Assembly: GCF_050908995.1 (NCBI RefSeq)
Contig: NC_135121.1
Coordinates: forward strand, 12,276,001 to 12,340,000
DNA from: Andrena cerasifolii
Lineage: Eukaryota; Arthropoda; Insecta; Hymenoptera; Andrenidae
Reading direction: 5' to 3'
DNA length: 64,000 nucleotides
Under the pieces are notes generated by a model. The model was not told where the DNA came from and did no database searches. It saw nothing but the letters and a program-made list of their open reading frames with translations. The position numbers and the translations under genes were made by a program. Each line of letters begins with the position of its first letter. Position 1 is the stretch's first letter. This document shows, one piece after another, positions 1 through 12,835 of this stretch.

Positions 1-2400
1 AAAAATTTGGAGCATTAGAGCTGTACAAACTTTCCGTGCTCCGAATTCATACCTGGTTATCAGTTCCCTTCAGCGAGACACTTAATTGCGTGCCATTTAT
101 TTTGCAGATTTTTACGTAATCTTGTTATGGAAGCATAATTTACATTTTGTTTTTTTTTTCTGGCTTAATCTCAATCGATTTCGTTCCAGTAGATTAATAG
201 ACAAATAAGATAAACGATTACGAAATGTGTGACAGATTTCTGGAGATTCGATCTGCTTTTTCCAAATCGCTACTAATGAAACTCGAACTCAATATAATCG
301 ACGAGTAGGTACGTTGCAAGTGTTCCTGTATGTGCGTTTCTAGGCAGTGACACGGATCTTTTATCAAAGTGACATAATATAGACGATCGACCGATTACGA
401 TAACCGAGAGATTTCTTATCGATAAGTAATTACAAACGATTGTTTCGTATGATCGCTTAAGTTTATTTCGATACTGATGGAAATGTTTTTATCTATTATC
501 TGAGAATTGTTTATCACCGTAGCGTTGTTTCACTGGCCTTCCTCTTGCGTCCTCCAGTGTTTCCAGGAGCTTTCGTAGCTAGAATTCTTGCTTCAGAGAC
601 GCGGAATCATGTGTCAACTCTTTCCAACAAAACTGAACAGAAGTGCGTCAATTTGTGGAACTACTCAAGCAGTATCTCGTTTCATCTAAAACTACCCTAT
701 CTAATTTCCGAAATTTAAAGGAAACAGATATTTGTACCACTGTACATTTGCATTTTAAATAAAAACCGCCTCGATATTGCAACATATCAGCAAATGCCAC
801 TTTACCAACATCCGGTGATACCACAGTGGGTAAAGCAGCAACCTTTACCATCGACCGCTGCACAAATGGGCTGTCCGACGCGCTTACCATTCGTCGATGA
901 TACAGGTCTCGCTCAGCCTTTCATATTTCCAAGAAAGCAGAAACTTTAAATAATTCAAATTTCAATGCCAAAAAAAGAAGCTACTGTAATAAGATCGAAA
1001 GATTACTGTGTCAGCTGAAAGGGACGACAGTCTAAAGTTTTATCGGGACTTAGGAACAGGGCCACCTCGACAGACAGTAAATATGGTCACAGGAGGGTGT
1101 GAGAGAGGAGGACGAGGGCAAATATACAACGTACGACATTTATTCTCTCGTTTTCCCTTAAATCGATATCCTACGTACGGGTAGATACAGAGGATCCTAT
1201 AAAGGTACAACGAATTCCCATGAATCGTGAAAATTCGAGGAGATATACCAGCGTACCCTCACGACACCCCTTCACCGTCCGCCCTGTCGTGTGCGTACAG
1301 CCGTGTATGCGTGTGTGCGTATCGGTACCGTCTCCCCTTCGATTTTCCTCGTCCTTCCGCTCGCCTTTCGATCTTTCATTCGAACGACACCCCTTTTCAA
1401 CGAACCCTCTTTGCCAGCCACCCGCGAACGCCTCTTGTCTCTCAAACGGAACGTCGCTCTACGGGCACGATCGTTCCGCAGGGGGTGTTTCGTAGCTCGT
1501 GGCGAGTCAACCCCCATTTTCTTCCCTCGCTGCCCCCATTGTCGCGCTGCACGAGCTCCAGAGGAACGCTACGATTGGAACTAAACGTCCCCTGGCTCTT
1601 CCCCATTTCTCTGTGGGAAATTCGAACGATTCCTGGCTCGCGATAGAGTGCGCGTCGATTGGAAAACGCTCGACCGACGTGGAAGCCGCGACGCGCGATA
1701 TTTACAGTTGTCCTCGGCGGCTTTTCGAAGCGTAAAAACGATCGACACGGTCGGGGAGAGTCGGTGGCGTGACGACGATTCACGACGAATCGATAAATAA
1801 TTCGCGCCGGGGCTCGACTGCCCTTTAAAATTCGAGCGGGGCGGCTCATCTAAATTTCAAGCACGCTCCCCCATCCGCCGTAAATCGCTCGCTCGATCTT
1901 TCAAGGGGTCCGCGTTAAACCCCCCCCCCGCCCCTCCCTCTTTCCCGTCGATCGCTTCCGGAACGGTGTTCCTGGGGGAAGGCGCGTCGTTTCGCGGTCG
2001 AGCGTCACCCCGAGCTTCTCTCATAACGATATTTCACGATCGAACGGCGCTCAGTCGCCACCCTATGTACACATCGACGCACCATCGCTGGTCTTACGCG
2101 GGAATTAATTAATCCGCGCGATATGCCACGGGCTCGGTCCCCCGCGACTAGAAATGTCCACGATGGGAACCCGTCGCTTTCTCTTCGCGGGTGACCAGCA
2201 GGGCTCACCCCCCTGCGGTCCAACTGCTTCGTAATTCTTTGAATTTCGCGCTTGGAAATTCTCGAACGGGCGATATGTGAGTCAAAGGGGAGCTTAATGT
2301 GAATTGTAATTTTGGGGAGAATTGGTTGTGGATATTGGGCAAGTCCTGATTAAAATACAACGTCTATTAAACTTCCATTAATACCTTCATAATAAAGATT
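1..2400. other. No supportable gene
   Basis: A+T-rich until about 1.2 kb, then a CpG-rich stretch (about 1.25-2.25 kb) whose overlapping frames on both strands look like chance. A minus-strand frame at 648-890 has an ordinary-looking middle (VVSPDVGKVAFADMLQYRGG) but no convincing splice borders or known domain. Confidence 0.5.
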
Positions 2401-2414
2401 TACGAATTAACTAT

Positions 2415-2610
2415 CAGTAAATTCTCGTTATAAGCTCCACGCTCGGAGCTCGCGGCGAGCTTACAACGCGTAGCGTCAACTATTTCGAGTCGCCAATGAG
2501 AGTGTTGCACGATTTCTCGCACTCTCGACCGACGGATTCCAAGAAGTGTTGGGGATAGCGACCGAGCATACAACGCATAGTCGGGATGAGCTTATAACGA
2601 GAATTTACTG
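2415..2610. mobile_element. pogo/Tigger-like MITE
   Basis: Ends CAGTAAATTCTCGTTATAAG and CTTATAACGAGAATTTACTG, followed by TA. The terminal CAGTAAA..CTCG form is that of pogo-type elements. The interior carries ATTCCAAGAAGTGTTGGGGA, shared with the copy at 42755. Confidence 0.7.
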
Positions 2611-3107
2611 TACTTCAATCTTCCCCTTTGCTTTTCAAATTAAGTTTTCGGAGCTTCGAAGGACCGCAGAGGGTCGAAGGGCGCCGCGAAACAATATATC
2701 CCAGCCATCGGTTCTTAGAGCAAGATCCAACAACGAGTCAACGAGCGCCTCTTTCGAGCAACCCTCTTATCTTACAGTAGCTAAACACGCTCGAATCCTG
2801 CTGCAGACTCGACGCGCGAGAGATTTCAGTGTCTTCCTTCAAGAACAATGATGGTCTCTTCTCTTATGTCGCCATTTTAATGCCACTTATCGAATATTGT
2901 CACGGATCCTCTCTTTACCTGGCGCTTCACGGATGCTGGCTCTCGAAACTGGACGAGGATGGCCGATTTAACGCAGTAGAAGTCGGCGCGTCGCCCCAAA
3001 ATGGCTACAGAGGTCTTCCAAGTACCTATAGGCTATATGCTCAATTTTACTAAACGATCAGGCAACTTTCGGCACATTCTGGGCGCTGATTTCTTCTCTA
3101 ATGAAAG

Positions 3108-3902
3108 CAGGGCCGGCCTACTCTGTAAAGGGGCCCGGAGGCCAAGGCCAAATCTAACTCTTCCGTCGCTCTGGGCAAAAATCATTTTTGCCGCCCTTTA
3201 TATTTAAGTATAAATAGTTATTTTAAAATATAATTTTTGACGGCGAGTGAAATCTTTTGTAGGCATTTGTTGAATAGCAATAGCTTTTTGTTTTATGTAA
3301 AAAATTAATGTTCATAAAAAAACAGTAAAAAACAGAAGAAAATGTATTACCTACTATTTTACCGCGTTTTCAAATTTTTGTACTGTTTTATTGGTTTTTA
3401 TTGATTTCGATTCTCTTTGTCTGCCAGTTTTGCCGCCTCGAAATTTGCCGCTCTGGGCAGTTGCTCTGATTGAAACAATTTCTTAACGGTGAAAAAATCA
3501 TAACATCTTTCCAGGCAAAATGGATAATAATAACAATAATAAAGAAAATAATTTAAAACAAATAAAGATTAAGATATTTAAATATATGACCATCATTCAT
3601 TGCCATGTCCTTAATAATATTAGAAATTATATTCTAATTTCTTGTTTGACAGTCCTCGCATACCATGATATGGTTACCACAACCACAATCCTGGTGTGTC
3701 CGTACTATGGTCAGTTCTGTGTTTAGAGCGCGAAATTCAAGGCGGTTTACAAAATTGCATTAATTTTAATTAAACAAAAATTGTTCGCTCTCATCTTTTC
3801 TTTTTTTATTATCTATTTTATTTTCATTTTTCTTTTTTCCTGCGCCCCTGTACAGCCCGGGACCCTTGCACCCGCTGCAACCCACCCCCCTGGCCGGCCC
3901 TG
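3108..3902. mobile_element. hAT-like non-autonomous element with perfect 8-bp TSD
   Basis: Terminal inverted repeats CAGGGCCGGCC (left) and GGCCGGCCCTG (right) are flanked by identical 8-bp direct repeats AATGAAAG at 3100-3107 and 3903-3910. The (C/T)A-G-start repeat and 8-bp duplication are the hAT signature. The 795-bp interior is A+T-rich, with phrases such as TTTGCCGCC repeated near each side. No transposase catalytic region is recognisable. A 68-codon frame (3520-3726) is low-complexity Asn/Lys/Ile sequence and probably not a gene. Confidence 0.85.
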
Positions 3903-3910
3903 AATGAAAG

Positions 3911-6409
3911 ACACGTTCCGATCGAATGCAAGCGAAATGTCCAATGCGCGAGACAAGAATTTCTTCTCACCCTTTCGCTCTTCCCCTTCGTGGCAGCTCG
4001 AAAGGGCCGACTTGTAGTGCGTTAAGGGCACAGGTCGAGCAGTTTTTTTTCCTAATATTCAGTAGGCCGTGGCCGACGATTTCAGTCCCGTAGAAAAAAT
4101 ATTATCGCTCGATTTCCATACTAAACCCCCGCACCGTGCGGTTGCAGCTTCCCTTCGCCGCGAGAGCGTACAAGCTCTTGCAACAACCCCTCAGCGGGCG
4201 CACCGTGAAACTTGTACCCGCGGAGCTGCTCGCCTAACCGCAGCATATGGTTCCTTCGTGTAGAACGATTAAATCAACTGTCAAATGAAGCTCCTCCAAG
4301 GGGAATTGATCTCGAGTAGCATCGAAGCGTTTTGGAAATTAAAGTCCGGGGTAGACACGCGTGTACGAGTCGCGAGGAAACTCGTCATTGCGAGGAGAAT
4401 GCTGGTCGTAAAATTATTATAAGGAATTTATTTTCACCAGCTTTGAAACGAGAAGGCTTTTGTTTCAGTTGCAGAATTAATTGTACCACTCGCGAGCCTT
4501 TGTCGCTGTGAATTTTCTCCCTTTGTCTGGATAATTTCGCGCGAGACGGGAGTACTTGCTTGATCAACGCAGTGTACAGATTCAAGAGGCTTGGAAGAGG
4601 GACCAAGGGGCCATTGAACAGCGATGCAAAGTCTTGATCGAATTATTCTCGATCAGAGTTCGGTATTATTCCAATAAATAATCATCGAGAAAAAAAATAA
4701 AGTTATTCGAGAACAACGAATAAATTTTTATTCGAATAGAAATCTATCTTTCAAAATTTATCTTTAGAAATTTATTTTTATTCGAATACCTAATGCTTAA
4801 CTCTGCTAGATATCCTGATCAAGGAATTTCCTATTCCTCACGCTATTCTACTCAATTTTTACTCAAGTTCGATCGATCTATGAAAACAAAGAAATTGAAG
4901 AATATTGACTACCTGATCCACGTTCCTCCACGTTAGATCCAAAGGGTATTTTTCCTAGCGAATGACACTTTCAACCCTGACTTTCCTATTCAACTTTTGG
5001 GAGAAGGGTACGATACTTTACTCTTCCAAAGTGACCCAGTATTCATCCAATTCCTCGAGTGTCATGCTTCACGTTCCATCCCGCAGAAGGGAAGGCATTT
5101 TCCTTGAAAACAGAAGTCCATTTCCCTTCGAGGGCACTCGGATTTCGTCGTTCCAGCGTCAGCTCTGAGCCGAACGCCCGGCTCCACGATCGAGGTAAAA
5201 ATTCGAAGGAGTCGAACTCAAGTACCACCGGCCGAACCGGAAGAAAAGGGCCAGCCAGTTTATTCCCAAGGAAAGCAGGCTTGCGCGTGCAGAATGTGGA
5301 GAAATCCGAGGCTCGTTGCAAGAGTCGACGCTGGCATTCGATTCTCGAGTAAACTGGAAGAAAGGGGTATCGAAGCTCGCTGTTTCCTAAGAAGGGGCGC
5401 GAGGGGTTGCTAAGAATCTGCGAAATTGAAAAAAGATTCGCTCCGTTCAAGCGAGAGCCCGGAGTGGCGCAGGTCCGAAAGGATTTTCTGCTTGAGAACT
5501 ATAACTTTCGAGATCAATTCCTTGCAAACATGTACAGTAATATTGAAAGTCTCTAGTTTCCAATACGGGGAAGAAATTCAGCGTTTCGATCCCAATATCA
5601 GTGGGGGAATGACCTTCCCTCCTTGTCCCATAAACTCTGCCGCTGTATAAAATGCACGTAAGGGTGGCTATATGTAATCGAGGGGGAACGGCGCAGGTGT
5701 GTTATCATGCCCGCCCTTGCTTTCGTATTTTCAACCCCAAGAAAAATTTAACGAACACCTTACGTAACCCGAACAGATAAACATAACGCCGCCCCCATAA
5801 CGGAAGCCTCGACCGCAATTTCTTCCTTGTGGCCTCCCCTCCGGCCTCCGCTAACGTATTCCACCCCTGGCACCCCTGTTTTCGACCCTTTGCATCTTCT
5901 CCGCTCCCCACTTCGATTCTCTCCGAGCTTTCCACGCTGGCGATGGGAAGAACAGTGTCTTCGGAAGGGCTCCCTTTCATGTATCGCGGCGAAATAGTCC
6001 AGTGAAAATTTTTGTCGCAAAGAGATATTCGCGAAAGACTGTTATCTTTTACTCTTCGACCCTCTGTACATTTTTTAGTGACGGTCACATCGATGGGGAC
6101 TTCTGACATATTGTTTGAAACGACGAAGTATCGACCAGTTTCACTGGACTAAAATGTTTCCCTAAGACCTTGTAATAAGGTACTTGGCAAGTAGGATAAT
6201 TCCACGAACGTTCCAATAACTGAAATTAAACTCCTGAGGAGGAGCCATACCTTCAGTCTGGATAAGAATCTTCGCTATTTATAGATTTTCCAAGAGGAGC
6301 AGCTCAATTACGCAAATAAGAGCTGGAAAAGCAGGGTCCTCCGGAGGTCCTCGAGATCCCCGAAGATGCATCTACTCGAGACGTTTGCCAGAGACATGGA
6401 CGATAAAGA
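3911..6409. other. No supportable gene
   Basis: Mixed-composition DNA. An A+T-rich patch with repeated TTATTCGA lies at about 4690-4790. Frames at 5043-5450 and 5705-6109 (minus) lack splice support and domain-like composition. Confidence 0.5.
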
Positions 6410-6924
6410 TTGAAGTGGAGCAGGTCTAGAATATCTCGGAACTCTGTAGAAACAGCACCGGACGCGAGCCGGGGATTGCTCGCTCGAAGGGCGGCGAATT
6501 TGCTCGCTCGTACACGCAGCGTACTCCTCGACGAACGAAGGGCAAAGAGGAGGCGTTCGACGGTGCTCGGACGCGTCTATCGAATTACAAACCGAGGAAG
6601 GGCTGAGGGGCTTCCGGTGCACCGCTGGCGCGGGGCCAGAGAGTCGTTGGGAGTTGCTCGGAGACCTCGCGTAGCCTATTGTCGACGCAGCAGACCGGTA
6701 CACATCGGGCAAGATCAAGGATCTACGGTAAACTTTCGGCCTATTTCATCGAGATCGTCCGCCGATTCGTCTCCAGAGGCCCGTTGCTGCCCGCCGCGTT
6801 GCCTGGCCGACGCTGCGCCGTCGTCGTCGGCGCGGAGCGCGCTGGCGCCGCGGACGTCGTCTCTGCGCTGGCGTTCGTCGTCGCCGATCTCTTCTGTGAA
6901 CAAACGAGCGAATGCAAAGCGTGA
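6410..6924. other. CpG-rich block with a plus-strand splice-donor match
   Basis: Dense in CG dinucleotides compared with its surroundings, with open frames on both strands that arise from the lack of A+T stop codons. At 6919 the plus strand reads AAAGC|GTGAGTAC, a strong donor match. It could be an untranslated first exon or promoter-proximal CpG segment of an unseen plus-strand gene. No peptide is recognisable in any frame. Confidence 0.3.
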
Positions 6925-7129
6925 GTACATAGGTTGGCACATAGCTGGCGCCCCGCTAGTTTCGGTATATGTAGAGTTCGGAAGAGAGTAACATCGGGGA
7001 GTCGACTTTGGGGGAATTGGTAACGCGGCTGACCAGTACTCGGAGGACCCCGCGGATCTTGAGTTCAAGTCCCATTGACCGCGATTCGTTTTTTTCGCCT
7101 ACAATTTATGAATAAATTGTGGTGCTTAG

Positions 7130-7307
7130 GCCTCGTTCGCATTAGTCAAGTTACTTGACTCAAGTCGCTTGAATTCGAGTAACTTAAAATTAATTTGACT
7201 TGAAATAAATATCCTGTCGGATTTCTTTCAAACTTCAAGTGAAGTAGAGATTCTGTTTCAACTTTACTTGACTTGAAAATATACAACTTGACTAATGTGA
7301 ACGAGGC
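7130..7307. mobile_element. Short MITE with 23-bp inverted ends
   Basis: GCCTCGTTCGCATTAGTCAA on the left pairs with TTGACTAATGTGAACGAGGC on the right. The interior repeats the ACTTGACTTGA motif. 178 bp. The family and target duplication are not clear. Confidence 0.7.
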
Positions 7308-10243
7308 TGATAAAGAGATCAATCTCCAAGACAAGCTAATAAGAACTTGAGTAGTTCCATGACGTTTCAGAGTCTTCCTGACTCTCGCAAGTTTACTTTG
7401 CACAGCAACAGCGATAGTTACTGAGCCCTGTACTCTACTCCCAGTTCCAGTGGACTCTGTATCGAGAGTTGCAGCGTGCATCTCTTCCAGAGTAATTAAT
7501 CCAAGAAGAAGTTGGAAATCCCTAGTCTCTCAAAGGAGTTTTTCCCACAGGATGGATGAATTTCGCCGCGTAAAACTGGCAAAGGAGATCGCTCCGTCAG
7601 TGGAGAGAAGCTCGCCATGATCTGCTCGCTTGACCCCCGAAAATTCCTCAACCCTCGGGAACGCGACGAGCAAGGACCGACGGAGCTTTACGTTCGCCAC
7701 GGCCACGGTGAACTTTAGCAATCAGCCGAGGGATCACGTAAAGACCGCGCAGGAAGGAAACCATCGGTCACTTCCGGCCTGCCAGCGACCTGGCTAAGTC
7801 CAGGCACGTCCCTGTCAACGGATCCAGGAAATTGCGGCACGTGAAAGCACCGCGATGCCCAGGATTACTTCCAATTCGAGTGTCTTTCGGGCCGTGCACT
7901 GGTTGTTTCGCCTCCGACGGTTCTTAAACGCCGTCGTACACTTTTCGGAGGAGCTGGCGAAGCTGACGACGAGAGTCAAGGCCGCGCTTAATTCGATTAG
8001 ACGAAGAATTTACTTTGAAAGCTCACGATCCCGAAGGAAGTTTTCAAGACGATTCTGTATCGTATGTTTAATCCTCGTGCGGTGGGAATAAGCTTGTAGG
8101 GTTGGTGAAAAGCAGGAATATACCGTGCAAGTTCGGAAGATTATAAGAGCCCCGTGAAAGCGCAAGGATAAAGGTCGCGATGATAAAGACAAACGAGGCG
8201 CGATGAATCAATTTAGGACGAAGGCACACAGAGACAAACGATCCAGGGAAACGCTCGTGTTTGTCCAAGGGTAGCATCCCCAAGTTTCCCCAGGGAAACG
8301 GTAAACAATACTTTCCAGGGTATCGAGCAACCCTCGGTGCAAATAAAAATAATAAAAGCCCCGGTAACGCGAACTCCTTCAACTCCATCGATCCAGACCC
8401 CCTTTCTACTCGGCTCCATCAACCCCTTACACTCTTTTATCATAACTATCCTGGAATACGACAAGACTGTTCAATCCTCGAAGAATTCTCGGAGCGCGAG
8501 GGGTCGAAACGACATGCCTCCCTCAAGCACAGTCTTCTTTACGTTCGGGGTCGCTGGAAAACTGAATCCCCCCGGCGGAATCCAAGAATCCTCGAAGGCT
8601 GTCGCGGGGAGTTAAGGAGGATGCGTGTTTGACGAAAGCTCGCAATCTACCGACCCCGAAACTCGAAGAGTTGGAGTCGCGGGGCGGCGAGTTGCCGGAA
8701 TTAGCGCTTAGGAAACTCGGTTCCGCGTGCCGCGCAGCGCAAAGTACAATTCGCCGTGATTTACTCGCGCGTTCCGCAAGGCTAGTCCCTGGGAAAACTT
8801 TTATGCGCGCGGATCCAATCCCCCCGGGAAAGTTTGCCGGCGGTAAGTTTGGGGGTGCGGGCGTAACTCGACCGGCCACGTCAGAAGAAACGCGCAATCG
8901 ACTCGATTCGTAGCATCGCTGCAGCCCTCCGGTCCATTCAATCGCGTCAACTTTCCGATCCTAATACGAGCCACTCGATCCTCGCGACTCCGTGGCTCCC
9001 CTTTACTTATCCCTCGCCACGGATACGTCGCGAAACTTTATTTACAGCTCTGGAAATATTTATTGCATCGCCCCCAAATCCACGTCCTAACTGTGCGATT
9101 GGTAAAGTAGTTGGTATCCAACTTATTTTAAACTTAACAGTATTGTACTCTCCGAATAATAATGCTAAGTGCAGTGGAAGTGAATGCACGCTAAATATTA
9201 TTATTATTACGACTTTACTACTCCTTAAATGGAAGCTTTGATGCATATAGAGGATAGTAAAATTAGAGTAAAGGCGAGGCAGCAGTAGGAACTGTTAATA
9301 AGCCAAATCGAGTGATGGAATGAATATTTCCTGTACTGCTTCATGGCAAACGGTTCAAACTTTCACGGAGGTGGAGTTGTTTCGGTGCTTTTTATCCTTT
9401 GCCTGCAGCGTTGTAATTACATTCGCTTGATACTCGCGTTAATGTTTACCTTCCAACTTATCTGCTTGTCGACTCGCCAGAGATATTCCTACGGAGTATA
9501 GCAGCTTTCAGAACAATGAAGTGGATTAGAGAAGGTATATTAAACTCGTCGACGGGCAACTGAATTTGATGAGATTCGATGTAAGAAGTTTACCGGGAGT
9601 CCGGCAACCTCGCGTGTTACTTTTCTAATATTTCCCGGACTTCGCTCTGCCATTTATGTCCGTTAATAGTATTCACAGTTGTACACGGATAACGAAGTAG
9701 CCAGGGGCATTAACACCCTGTAATAGGATTCCACGCGTGAAAGATTAAAACTCCATTATTTCGGGTATCCAATCATGGAAATTCGGTCGCCGTTTAAAAC
9801 GTGCTCGAATCCTGAATATTTCAATCGCGTTTTAACTCCGCCACGGGGAAGATTTTCGATAAATTTACTATTCCGCTTCATTAATCTTTCGCGACTTCCC
9901 TGCGAGCTAAAAGGCTCTCAAATTAACGTTGTCAAACCTGGCTTTTCATCAAACTTTAAAACCGTCCCGGTTTTGCACGAGGACCATTCCACTAAAAACC
10001 TCTCTCTTTCCAATATCAAAATTGAACGTACCAAAGACGCCTGGGACACTCGACACTCCGCCAGCTCCATCCAATCGCCTAAAAATTCGCCTACATCCGA
10101 GTCACCGGCATAGAGCGTCATGGAACTTCATCCCGAAATTAGTCGCCCATGGTTCGATCTTACCCCGCGATCGACTGGATGAAAATATCGACGCGCAAGC
10201 CCGCAGACGGGTGGAATTTAATAAAAGGCAATACCGCTCTCAC
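7308..10243. other. No supportable gene; may hold the 3' end of the Trp-rich gene
   Basis: The donor at 10244 implies a further minus-strand exon at lower coordinates, but I found no acceptor with a convincing downstream frame here. Frames at 8068-8897 on both strands are short and overlapping. Confidence 0.45.
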
Positions 10244-12345
10244 CTCGGTCTCGTTTTCTTTGTAGAACCAGAAGTTAATTTGCCTGAGTGCCTCGAGCTC
10301 GTTCTCCAGCGGATCGCTGGCGTTCCCCTTGGCGCTGGGCGTCCTTGGATCCGGGTCCTTCTTCCAAGCGTAGATCGGCCGCTCGAGGCCGACCTGCAGC
10401 TGGCCGGTCGAGCGTTCCTGGTCGTCCGACCTGGCGCTGTCGCTCCTAGCCTCCTCTTCGTTCTTCCTCCAGTCAGTCCCCGTGTACTTAGGCGAGGACA
10501 CCGCTGAAACGGCTACGAACGCGTTCTTCGACTTGGAGGAGCCGGCGTCGGCCGTGGTGCCTGGCTTGGAGATGGGCAGCGCGGTGACTCGATGGTACGC
10601 GAACTGCTTCCACTTGGACGGCCAGGTGCCCGTCGAGCTGGCCTTCCCGTAGCTCCACTCCTCGTTCATCTTCTGCTGCCACGGGGACAGCTCGTTGCTC
10701 TTCGAGCTCCAGGGCTGATCGCTCGACTTCCTCGGCCAGCCGTCTCCGGCAGGCTTCCACGAGTCCTCCTCCTTCGCCTTCGCTGGCCATTCAGCGTTCA
10801 GCTTAGAAGCCTCGTCGTTGCTCTTTGACGTCCAGGGTTCGTTGTCCTTGGTCGACCTGGAGCCACCCTTCGCTGACCAGGAATTCTCCGAGTTCGACAT
10901 CCACTCGCTCTCCTTCGCCTTCCACGAGTCAGGGTTGCTAGACTTCCCTGTCCAGCCGTCGGTCTGTTTAACCTTCGCGAACCAGGAGCCCGGCTTGCTG
11001 GCTTTGCCAGGCCAGATCTCCGCGACGTTGGGTTTCTCGGGCCAGGGGCCAGCGTTGGTGTGGTTCATCCACGCGTCGCTCACTTTCTCCGCCCAGGATC
11101 CCTTGCTGGACCACTTGGTGTCAGTGCTAGGCTTGCTGATCGGCCTGGGCCACCTTCGAGAACCACTGTCGTCCGAGGGCTCGATGGGCTTGATCTGGTA
11201 GGGTTTCCAGGTGGACTGGTCGGAGGACATCACCCAGGCTCCAACGGATTGGATCTCGGGCAGGGCTGTGTCGTTGGACCAGGAGCTTTTGCCCTCGTAC
11301 TTCCTCCTCCAAGCAGCACCGTCGTCTCCTTGCGTGTTCTCGGGCTTGGCCCACTCCTTCGCGGCCTTCGACACGGCTAGCATCGCCCAGGGCTTCAGCG
11401 ACTCGCTGTTCTTCCCCTTGTAGTCGCTCGAGTCGCTCCTGTCTCCGTCAGGCTTGTACTCGGAGGTTGCCTGCGGGAACTCCTCCTCCTTCGAAGATTC
11501 CTTGAACAACCTGCTCTGCTTGTCATCCTTCGACTTCCTCTCCGCGCTCGACTTCTCGGCTTCCTGCTTTGCGGCAGCGTTGCTCTGCTTGTCCAAGCCC
11601 AGCTTCTTCACCAGGTCCGCGTTGGGGTTGTACGACTTCCCGTTCTCGTCCTTGGGCCAGGGCTTCGCGCCTGGAAGCTTGTGCGGCCAGGTGGCTGGGT
11701 CCGAGGTCAGGCTGTTCCAAGTCTTCATCGTGATCTGGGGCAAAATGATCTTCTCCTTTGCTTCCTGCTTCGTGGGTCTGTTCAGCTCGAAGCGGCTCTT
11801 CTCCCAGACGTTGGAGCGGTTCGCTTGCTCGCTGTCGTAGAGCTTCACGGGCCTCTCGGGCTGCTGCCACGAAGCTGGCAGCTGCCGAGCTGGCTTCTCC
11901 AGGGGCCAGGACGATCTGGGCCTGTCCCAGGAGTGCTGCGCGCGCTGCTGCTGCCAGAGCTTCCCTGCTTCCTCCCCTGCATCCTCCTCGTTGCTAATCG
12001 GCGACCAGTAGCTCTTCTCCACTGGCAGCAGCTTGCCACGCTGTTGCCAGTACTTGACGTCGTTCTGGGGCCGCCTCCAGGGCCATTTCTCGGAGGGAAT
12101 GGGCACTAAAGGGCGCTCCTCTGCTTTCCAAGGAGGGCTGTACTTGTAGGAGATGTCTGGCCAGCTCTTGCTCAGCGAGAAGTCACGTCCTGGCTCGTAA
12201 CCCTGGCCGTGCCCGAAACCCTCACCCTGCATGCCGAAGTCGCCCTGGTAATCGTCTTCTTGCCGGCGCAGAAACTCCCTCGACATCGGGGACAGCTGGT
12301 TGCGGTAGGCCTCCGCCACGTCGTACTCTGCTATGCGTTCTGGAT
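10244..12345 (-). CDS. Large Trp-rich exon of an unrecognised cysteine-free protein
   Basis: Open frame of 701 codons on the minus strand. The 5' border is an acceptor ending TTTCAG at 12346. The first two bases (AT) complete a GAT codon with the G left by the upstream exon. The 3' border is GAG|GTGAGA at 10244, phase 0. The protein opens DPERIAEYDVAEAYRNQL, then a Gly/Gln-rich segment, then a long Ser/Lys/Trp/Pro-rich region. I count about 43 Trp and no Cys. The densest part, roughly 10610-11120, has about 19 Trp in 170 residues, often as W-x-x-K (WAEK, WPEK, WPGK, WFAK, WTGK, WKAK, WSAK). It ends in a more ordinary stretch, ALRQINFWFYKENETE. If the donor is not used, the frame runs 28 codons further to a stop at 10160. 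An ATG at 12413-12415 opens the frame further upstream, but the splice-site and phase match favours entry at 12345. I do not recognise the family. Composition suggests a largely disordered protein. Confidence 0.85.
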
Positions 12346-12835
12346 CTGAAAGATCGGTAAAGGGTGCTTCACTGGGAGTGCTATTGGCACTGGGACTTAT
12401 CTCAAGAACTTTCATTTTGCGGTAAGGTGACCATTCGTTCCCGGAACACGATTTTTGTCTCCGAATTTAAATTTAAGGTAATCATTTGTCCCCAATTCTG
12501 ATTTTAAACTAATCATTTGTCCCCAATTCTGAATTTAAGGTAATCACTTGTAATCAAAATTGGTAATCACCAATTTTCGGTAATAGTCCCCGATTCTGCA
12601 TTTCTTCTTTAAACTTACGAAGTGATCAATATGAAACCGAAGTCACGAGTTTGCTATTAAAATTCTACTACTTTGGCATCAGTAGCTGTAGAAGTGGCCC
12701 TTAAAATAAAAGGAAAATCATGTCCTAGGAAACCCCAAGAAAAAATGGTCGCCTTACTTTACAAAATGTTACTCGTTCCGATCCCACAGCCCTCGAGGGA
12801 CTAGGTACTACTTCGAAACTAACGTCACGTCGTAC
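12346..12835 (-). other. Intron with short direct repeat
   Basis: Intron of the minus-strand gene (490 bp). Between about 12475 and 12560 a segment of roughly 37 bp built around ATCATTTGTCCCCAATTCTG is repeated in direct orientation about two and a half times, with a diverged third copy. No coding signal is seen here. Confidence 0.6.

Noticed and set aside
648..890. 80-codon minus-strand frame
   Set aside because: The middle looks protein-like, but there is no convincing acceptor or donor, no known domain, and the C-terminal half looks random.
11681..12109. Plus-strand frames opposite the Trp-rich exon
   Set aside because: Shadows of the minus-strand exon, whose splice phases and third-position G+C bias fix the true frame.
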